Assembly (NCBI GenBank): GCA_021464525.1
Contig: JADRCO010000846.1
Span: 1-25,634, forward strand
Source of the DNA: Rhizophagus sp. LPA8_4_AMF
Lineage: Eukaryota; Glomeromycota; Glomeromycetes; Glomerales; Glomeraceae
Direction: 5' to 3'
Length of the DNA stretch: 25,634 bases
This document shows, in pieces, positions 19,908 through 25,634 of this stretch. A program made the position numbers and the translations under genes. Within the stretch, counting starts at the first letter, position 1; every line of letters begins with the position of its first letter. The notes below the pieces were generated by a model. That model saw only the letters and a program-made list of their open reading frames with translations, did no database searches and had not been told where the DNA came from.

Positions 19908-20428
19908 TTCTTGGCTAAAATTGATAAGGATACCAACAAAGTGAGTATGTATTAAGAGAAATATGGGAGAGCCTAAATAAATTTTTTATAGGTGCTGATT
20001 TTGAATGTTGGAAGGGAGGTGGCATGTACTATATAAGAGTGTAAAGATTTTTTTTTTAGTTAAGAATATTGTACTAATATTCTTTTTTCTTTTTAGGATT
20101 TCTCTTTATTACAAAGTGGAATTCTTAAACTTTGAATTAAGATGTTATTTCGAAGAATAAGAAAAGACTACTATTAGATTTATTTTAGACTGCATACAGG
20201 TGGGGTTCTATTTCATATTTTCATTATTTTACTTTTCTGTTATTAAATTTTTTTTTCTTTTAAATTTAGATCAAAGTTTATTTTAACATAAAATTTAACA
20301 GCAAATATAACACATAAAAGACATGGATGGTTGTGGATGGATTTGTAAGTATTGAAGATTTTTTCATTATTTACAAATTTAATCCAAATGCTTAGTAATT
20401 GGACAAATATGTTTATTTTATATTAATT
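19908..20428. other. Intergenic with a small hairpin
   Basis: GAATATTGTACTAATATTC near 20065 folds with a 9-base stem. A tiny frame at about 20323 (MDGCGWI then a GTAAGT donor) might be a first exon, but no continuation is found. Otherwise nothing is seen. Confidence 0.3.
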
Positions 20429-20560
20429 AAATAAATACGCTATCTGTTGTTATAAATAAATACATTATTTTTTGTTATTTAAATAAGTATCCTAAATCCA
20501 AATAAACACGCTATTTTATAAATCAAATAAATACGCTATTTTTTGTTAAATAAATGCACC
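20429..20560. repeat. Degenerate tandem repeat, AAATAAATACGCTAT motif
   Basis: Five imperfect copies of AAATAARYACGCTAT, most followed by T-rich TTTTTTGTT, at spacings of about 25-45 bases. Low complexity, non-coding. Confidence 0.65.
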
Positions 20561-21586
20561 GTAGATTTACGTGTACCCTGATAGCATTTAACGAAAATGA
20601 TTTACATACTGTTTCTATGTTTTTAATTTAATTACAATTAATTCTATTATTTTCAAGTTAGTATTAGCAAGTACTTATACTTTTAAACAAAATAAATACA
20701 CATAAAGATCTTCCTTCCCGTGTTGTCATTTTTTTTTCATGCCTATCCAAAATTCTCATCAAGTCATTGATACTGTTAGATCAACTGACCTACAGTGCAT
20801 ATAATAATGAAAACCGCGTCTTAACTTTGGTAAGCATAGCGATAAGGTATTGTTGGACATTATGCAGATGCGAAACAAGACTTCATAACAGTATATGTCG
20901 CTAAAATAGATTATGAAATATTAGCAAATCATCTAGTAGTGCTTCATCTGACATATCAAATCCCTCTTTTTGGATCCTCAAGTTAATTCTGATTCTTTGA
21001 ATTCACAACAATTTACATCTAATACATGAACTCGCTCCTGAAGTTCCTAATTCTTCATCTTTGTCACGAGAAATTGTTTCTAATCCCATTAGATACAATT
21101 TATGCTTTCTTGACTTCATTGCCTTCAGCTACAACATCACAATCTTCTAATTAACTTATGGCCAATATCCTCAATATTACCAACCTTCTTTATCAATTTT
21201 CTTCTAATCCATGCCCAAACTCGCTTAACAGTACATCCTTAAATAACACTTAAAGAAGTTTCAACAGAAGTGAAAATATCTCATTGTCCATGATGTATAT
21301 GTCTACCTACTCGATTAGTCCTGTCATTGCACAATGATCTTGATAAAAAGATTGATCATATTATCAGTTTTCTTCACGTATTAGATCCATCCTACCTTTA
21401 ACTATTAATATTCCGTGAACCTGATGCGCAATAAAAAAAAATAATAAATAAAAGCGATTATACATATCACATGAATGGTATATAAATACATTAAATCCAG
21501 TTAATATATAATAAACAAATATAAGTATATAATTTATGCATAGTAAAATCATTCTTATTAATTTATTCTATTCCGCCATGTTTATA
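20561..21586. other. Intergenic, perhaps an old decayed gene
   Basis: 20800-21360 is less AT-rich than its flanks, and the minus strand shows short coding-like scraps (for example GCTVKRVWAWIRRKL near 21220) in several frames. I cannot assign a family or limits. 21364-21552 has a hydrophobic frame of AT-rich composition only. Confidence 0.25.
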
Positions 21587-21973
21587 ATTGGGGACGCCCC
21601 GGGGGCTCGTCAAGTCACGTGATTTTGAGAAATCGCAATTAAGTCATGTGACCAATTTGGTAAAATTAGAATTTATTATGAAAAATCTAATATTTTTAAA
21701 AGTGGTTTTTTTTTTTAAACTAGAGTAAAATTTTGCAAGGAATTCACAAAATTATTAGTTGTCTTCCAATACCTTTAGATTATTTGCTAAATGCAATAAA
21801 AGAATAATGCAAATAATAAAACAATATTATTAATATTTCAACTTTTTACTAATTTACTATAACCAAAAAAATATTTTTTCTGAAAGGTTAGAGATATTAA
21901 TATATAATTATAGTAAAATCTCAAAATTATGAAATTGGTCTGAGCCCCGGCTTTTGCTGTGGGCGTCCCCAAT
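21587..21973. mobile_element. MITE with 13-base TIRs and TA flanks
   Basis: ATTGGGGACGCCC at 21587-21599 is repeated inverted at 21961-21973, with TA on both sides (21585-21586 and 21974-21975), the target-site form of Tc1/mariner-type transposons. A second inner inverted match (GGGGGCTC / GAGCCCC) lies just inside. The 387-base interior is AT-rich and non-coding and contains GTCACGTGAT and GTCATGTGAC. A non-autonomous DNA element; the superfamily is an inference from the TA flank. Confidence 0.75.
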
Positions 21974-21975
21974 TA

Positions 21976-22350
21976 TTAAAAAATAATGAAATCATTTTCA
22001 TTATAATCTTTTTTATTCAATTTGAAGTTTTACGATTCATGTGGATGCAAGATGCAGAAACTAAAAGATTACGGTAAATGTAATGCCAGAAGATGTTGGC
22101 TTTGTTGATTTACAAAATCAATATTTTATTACATTTAAAACAAGCATTTGTGCAACATTTGACACGTAAATAAAATATTTTGTAGCATTTCAATAAATAT
22201 AAATTTAACGAGAAATGTGTAAATCCAATTTTGTCTTTTTTTTTTTGGATTCATTATAAAATTTGACACAAATCAATTAGTAATTAAATAAAATGTGTTA
22301 CTTAGTTATTTATTATAATTTGTTCATCCCATACCAATTTTAAGTTGAAC
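21976..22350. other. AT-rich intergenic sequence
   Basis: No gene or repeat I can support. Confidence 0.35.
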
Positions 22351-22395
22351 ATGGCGCAATACAGAAAAACGTGGCATAATTATTATTATACACCT
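22351..22395 (+). promoter_or_regulatory. Promoter-region motif, copy 1
   Basis: Reads ATGGCGCAAT, AAAAACGTGGCA, then ACACCTCC. Further copies of this layout lie at 22436-22495 and, inverted, 23435-23487. It lies about 260-305 bases before the peptide gene's ATG. Confidence 0.4.
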
Positions 22396-22435
22396 CCTTT
22401 ACTTCTCCCACATTTTCACATTATTAAATTTTATT

Positions 22436-22611
22436 ATGGCGCAATGTGGAAAAACGCGATGTAGAAAATGTGGCAAAAATATTCTTGTATGCCTCATTAA
22501 TAATATTGAATAAAATATAATTTTAATTTGAAATACGTATTAGTATTTTAGAAAAATTTTCTTATATAAACACTGAAAGAAGAGAAAAATTCTTCCAAAC
22601 AAATTAACAAA
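22436..22611 (+). repeat. Inverted duplication, left arm (promoter of peptide gene)
   Basis: Matches the reverse complement of 23303-23487. Shared blocks are CGCAATGT, AAAAACG, TGTGGCAAAA against ACGTGGCAAAA, CTTGTAYG, GCCTCAT, GAAATACG, TTTTCTTATAT, AACACT, AGAAGAGAAAA and AAACAAATTAACAAA. It covers the promoter motif and the TATA box and stops about 45 bases before the ATG. Confidence 0.75.
22563..22570 (+). promoter_or_regulatory. TATA box of peptide gene
   Basis: TATATAAA, about 90 bases before the ATG at 22656. The inverted arm keeps the block as TTATATGAACAC. Confidence 0.5.
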
Positions 22612-22655
22612 CAACTGACAAATTAAAAATTATAAATAACACGCACAAATAAATC

Positions 22656-22856
22656 ATGCAATTAAAACATTTATTGTTGATTTTTGCCTTTACCATTGCT
22701 TTAGCGAGTAAATATTCACATTTTTAAAGAAAACTTTTCTCTTTTATTAATAAATGACTACTTTTAATAATAATTTGATTCGTTATTGACACAGATGCAG
22801 CACCACAACGATATTATAAACGTGATGCGGACGCAGAAGCATTTGAAAGAACGTAG
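22656..22856 (+). CDS. Kex2-processed pheromone-like peptide precursor
   Basis: Two-exon gene: exon 1 22656-22707, intron 22708-22794 (87 bases, GTAAAT to GACACAG), exon 2 22795-22856. The splice is in frame and gives 37 residues. Residues 1-17 (MQLKHLLLIFAFTIALA) are a signal peptide, cut likely after ALA or ANA. Then NAAPQRYY, a Lys-Arg Kex2 site at 26-27, and DADAEAFERT before TAG. Alternating Asp-Ala/Glu-Ala dipeptides right after KR are the classic substrate of Ste13-type dipeptidyl aminopeptidases in fungal alpha-factor-like precursors, so the product is probably a secreted signalling peptide (inference). Only one unit is present. Another frame just after the spacer (22852-22878) reads RRRYPDLP to a stop, so the true core may differ if this allele is shifted. 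A TATA box is at 22563 and AATAAA at 22899. Confidence 0.65.
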
Positions 22857-22898
22857 ACGTTACCCAGATTTACCATGATGTAACAAGTACTTTGCAAC

Positions 22899-22904
22899 AA
22901 TAAA
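22899..22904 (+). terminator. Candidate polyadenylation signal AATAAA
   Basis: AATAAA 43 bases after the peptide gene's stop codon. Confidence 0.4.
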
Positions 22905-23302
22905 TAGATTCAACCGATGTAAAAATAATTTGTGTTTTACCTTTACAATCAATAAATTTAGAGGTTTTTCTTAAAAGAAAAAATTTATTCATTTCAAAGT
23001 TGCCAATATTATTAGCAAATACTACTAATCCACTTCATTTTGGTAAAACATCTTAATAAAGAGGCTTGCTGTAATTTAATAAAAAAGATTCTATCCTATT
23101 GTACTCTTTATTCAAATTATTGAAAAAAAAAACTATCTTTAAATAATACGTTTTCTTAAACAATAACAAATCTTGAACATTATAAGAAAAATCATATACT
23201 TTCTAATATAATAAGAAAATTTAGTGTTTTTTATCAAAAATTTTTTTTCCTTTTTATTTTTTGGTGATTTGATCGTATATCTATGCTGAATAAAATACTC
23301 TA
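22905..23302. other. AT-rich spacer between the inverted arms
   Basis: No gene seen after the peptide gene's 3' end. Confidence 0.4.
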
Positions 23303-23487
23303 TTTGTTAATTTGTTTTTAAAGAAATTTTCTCTTCTCTTTCTCAAAGTGTTCATATAAGAAAGTTTTCTTTAATAACGCGTATTTCAAATACTTTAAAA
23401 TTACCGTACATTATTTCATATTATTATGAATGATGAGGCGTACCGCGTACAAGAGTATTTTGCCACGTTTTTGTACATTGCGACATG
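23303..23487 (-). repeat. Inverted duplication, right arm
   Basis: Reverse-complement copy of 22436-22611. It carries the promoter motif (23435-23487) and TATA-like block pointing leftward, but no signal-peptide exon follows within reach: homology stops at TTTGTTAATTTG (23303). Confidence 0.75.
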
Positions 23488-23504
23488 TCAAAATTTTATA
23501 AGTT

Positions 23505-23804
23505 TTGGTTTGCTTAAGTCATTACTTAACAAATATATGGATGATACATACCAAAAAACCATCAGGACCGGAAGAATCAGAGTTTGACATTTATGATCAT
23601 GTGGTCTTTCCAAAAAAAAAAAAGATCGTTCGCCAGACACACCTACCCAACTCTACCACACCAATCACTCCAACTTCAACTCATCATCTACCTTTAGAAG
23701 AATCTCTGACATCCAAAACATGTTATATCAGCTTCTTAGTTATTTATTCTTTTCATTTTTATCGAGAGGAAAATAGTGATTTTCTCGTCCCAAATTTGCA
23801 TTGA
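23505..23804 (+). CDS. Possible reading frame, Thr/Pro/Ser-rich, unrecognised
   Basis: A 99-codon frame. Its middle (PSGPEESEFDIYDHVVFP, then KKKKIVRQ, then a Thr/Pro/Ser/His-rich stretch) is protein-like and contains a basic cluster of nuclear-localisation type. Both ends look like translated AT-rich DNA. It may be an exon or the remnant of one. An A12-like run inside makes the frame uncertain. Confidence 0.25.
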   Translation: MVCLSHYLTNIWMIHTKKPSGPEESEFDIYDHVVFPKKKKIVRQTHLPNSTTPITPTSTHHLPLEESLTSKTCYISFLVIYSFHFYREENSDFLVPNLH

Positions 23805-23837
23805 TTACAGATTTTAATGATCGACATTCCCGTGTGT

Positions 23838-23878
23838 GTTAATTCTGGCCAAAATTATAACTTGGCCGGAATTACTGC
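23838..23878. repeat. Short palindrome sharing a motif with 5553-5711
   Basis: TAATTCTGGCCA and TGGCCGGAATTA are inverted across a short spacer. TTAATTCTGGCCAAAA matches the core of the palindromic element at 5553-5711 exactly, so both may derive from one MITE family. Confidence 0.45.
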
Positions 23879-23944
23879 TGATCAATTAAGACATGTGCGT
23901 ACGACTGCGTATGACTGCGTATGAAACTTCGCCGCAATTAGCTG

Positions 23945-24012
23945 TAATAATAATTTAATTCATTATTGACGCAGATGTAGAATCGCAATATGTGACGCAG
24001 GTATTATTATTA
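23945..24012 (+). pseudogene. Decayed copy of the peptide gene's intron/exon 2 junction
   Basis: TAATAATAATTTAATTC, ATTATTGACGCAGATG and a later GTGACGCAG align with the intron end and exon 2 start of the peptide gene (22770-22836). The KR site and spacer are not preserved, and no signal-peptide exon lies upstream. This is direct orientation, so it is a separate event from the inverted promoter arm. Confidence 0.5.
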
Positions 24013-24531
24013 TTAAACGTATTTCAGACGAAGCCTGTATGATTTTTTATGTATGCACTGCGTGTATGGTAGTGTTCGTGATAAATGACTCAAATGACCG
24101 GTTATTTAAGTCATTTGAAAAATATTAAAATATTGAAAGTTATTATTAATTATTTTATTTAATTTAGAATTAAGAACTAAATATAAAAAAAAATTATTTA
24201 AATAAATGTAATAATAGATGAAAAATTTTACATCACATTATATATTATTATTTCAATATATTGTTATTTCATAAAAATATCAGTAAGAATTTTCAAAATA
24301 AGAACAGTTTGAAGCACATGAAAATTCACCAGTGATAAAAATTGGAGTAGCTCAATGTATAATTATTTGTAATTGTGATTATATCATTTACTCTTACATA
24401 TAGTGCCTAATAAGACTCCGTAAAATTTTCAAAGTTTTTACATTTGCGCGTATAAAAACTTTTTTGTCTAAAACTCACATCACGTGATGACGTGATTAAT
24501 TCCGTCCAATAATCTCTCTACAAATGACCAA
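24013..24531. other. AT-rich intergenic sequence
   Basis: No gene seen. An 8-base inverted repeat (AAATGACT/AGTCATTT) lies near 24083-24116. Confidence 0.35.
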
Positions 24532-24729
24532 ATGACAAATGAATTTTTGGATTTAATGTTTGAGAATAATTCAGTAGCAAATAGGCAATTAGAAGTTGAT
24601 GAACTTGATAACTTTTTTCGTCAGTTGAAGAAGGAAGATGATTTTGACCCGGATTTGTTAGTTCAGAATTTTATTACCGTACCGCACTGCTTAAGATACC
24701 CCGGGTATAATACAAAATACTTGATTTAG
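24532..24729 (+). pseudogene. Acidic reading frame cut by a MITE
   Basis: The frame begins MTNEFLDLMFENNSVANR and continues as an acidic, coding-like segment (VDELDNFFRQLKKEDDFDPD) up to about residue 47. At that point (24674) a TIR element is inserted, and the last 18 codons are element sequence. No continuation of the frame is evident beyond the element at 24877. Probably a truncated gene. Family not recognised. Confidence 0.4.
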
Positions 24730-24876
24730 AAATTATATAATACCCATGGGTATTTTGTGGCCAAAATTAGCCTAATTCTACCAGAACTAAAATTTTTAAG
24801 CCGTATATTTGTACCCGGGTCTTTTGACGTGGAGGTATTCTCAAAGGGGGACATCTTAATCAGTGCGGTACGGTAA
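24674..24876. mobile_element. MITE with about 16-base TIRs and TA flanks
   Basis: TTACCGTACCGCACTG at 24674 is repeated inverted at the right end (24876), and the match continues as MTTAAGAT. TA stands on both sides (24672-24673 and 24877-24878). The 203-base body contains nested palindromes TACCCCGGGTA, TACCCATGGGTA and TACCCGGGT. Non-autonomous DNA element of Tc1/mariner-like target preference (inference). Confidence 0.75.
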
Positions 24877-24878
24877 TA

Positions 24879-25287
24879 ACTAATTAATCTATGCTTTTAT
24901 GCAAGTAAATAGTATTTAATAAAATAATTGATAATAAAATAATATTTCTTAGTGTAAATTATTAAATAAAGTTTCGGTAAGTTTAGTTTCGGATCGGGAT
25001 TAGGGATTTGGAAAAATAAATGGATACCGAAAATATATTCATATATACCGAAACCTAAAGAGTTTCGTGAAGTTTAGGTTTCATTACCCATGTTTAAATA
25101 GAACAGATCAAAGATTAACCTCAAAAAAACAAAACAGGGTTACATCAAAAAAGGGCAAATCTAAGATTAATTAAAAAGAAGATAAAAAAATTGTAAAATT
25201 GAATTCTTCTAACTTTAATAATTAAAATAATATTTCACATAAATCCATAGAGCTCCATTATTTTAATATAAATAAATAAATACAGAC
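24879..25287. other. AT-rich intergenic with a small hairpin
   Basis: GAAACCTAAA at 25050-25059 and TTTAGGTTTC at 25073-25082 form a 10-base stem. No gene seen. Confidence 0.4.
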
Positions 25288-25488
25288 ATGCATGCCACCT
25301 TCATTAACCTAACATCAGATCACATCAGGCCTATTGTGAATGAAGAAATTGATTGGAATTTTCTAACAGCCAATTCAGGGTATAGTAAATTCCCACTATT
25401 AATGATGTTACAAGACCAAATTCTCCTCATAGTTTCACTCCTTGGCGTCCTTCTAAAACTCTTAATTCATGATCCGCATAAAAAGTAG
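25288..25488 (+). CDS. Possible small open reading frame, unrecognised
   Basis: A 66-codon frame from an ATG to TAG ([20 protein letters not shown] start; a hydrophobic stretch [16 protein letters not shown] near the end). It is less AT-rich than its flanks, which hints at coding, but there is no known domain. It could be an exon of a gene extending beyond the window or a decayed piece. Confidence 0.25.
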   Translation: MHATFINLTSDHIRPIVNEEIDWNFLTANSGYSKFPLLMMLQDQILLIVSLLGVLLKLLIHDPHKK

Positions 25489-25634
25489 AGAATCTAACTA
25501 TTAAAAATTGGGGGAACTTTGCTATTTTTTTCTTTATAGACAAGTATGTATTTCTTAAATATAATTTCAAATATAAAGCTAAATATATATAAATACATTA
25601 GTCAGCTATATTTACTTAAAGTTTGGTGCCTTTT

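Noticed and set aside
21364-21552. 62-residue hydrophobic minus-strand frame
   Set aside because: Composition is that of AT-rich non-coding DNA; no supporting splice or promoter signals.

Overview
This is a very AT-rich eukaryotic window with sparse small genes, short introns (about 60-90 bases, donors mostly GTAAGT or GTAAAT), TATA boxes and AATAAA signals, and many repeats and foldback elements. The gene families point to an arbuscular mycorrhizal fungus of the Rhizophagus (Glomeromycotina) type: a SAM-domain gene with a lineage-style C-terminus, a Crinkler (CRN) fossil, secreted cysteine-rich surface proteins and a Kex2-processed peptide precursor. The organism is an inference from family style; no ribosomal or other taxonomic marker lies in the window.

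Layout. 1-3200: mostly non-coding, with a decayed coding patch (482-714), a long dispersed T/G-rich repeat (1225-1745, second copy 14555-15032) and a smaller dispersed repeat (2899-3055, second copy 5728-5882). 3223-4187 and 9370-10376 (both minus strand) are a duplicated pair of two-exon genes for secreted, 12-cysteine proteins with a hydrophobic C-terminal tail. The duplication includes about 1.2 kb of upstream sequence in each copy. Between them lie a palindromic element (5553-5711), a GC-rich minisatellite (6404-6552), a degenerate array whose minus strand repeats a splice-acceptor-like motif (7111-7430), a purine tract and a decayed coding patch. 12017-12746 is a decayed plus-strand gene. 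13282-14067 (minus) is an intact two-exon SAM-domain gene.

15996-18700 is a graveyard: an unrecognised broken reading frame, a coiled-coil gene fragment, a CRN-family fossil (16947-18309) and a gag-like scrap. 19132-19907 (minus) is an unrecognised two-exon gene whose second exon is clean but whose first exon does not keep one frame. 20400-25634 holds a tandem repeat, two short TIR elements flanked by TA (21587-21973 and 24674-24876), and the most interesting locus: a tiny two-exon gene (22656-22856) for a 37-residue secreted precursor. It has a signal peptide, a Lys-Arg site and an Asp-Ala-Asp-Ala-Glu-Ala spacer, as in fungal pheromone-type precursors. Its promoter region is duplicated in inverted orientation about 0.9 kb downstream, and a decayed copy of its intron/exon junction lies at 23945-24012.

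No shared pathway is evident. The common theme is secreted or effector-like products (two surface proteins, one processed peptide, one CRN fossil) in a repeat-rich, fast-evolving region.
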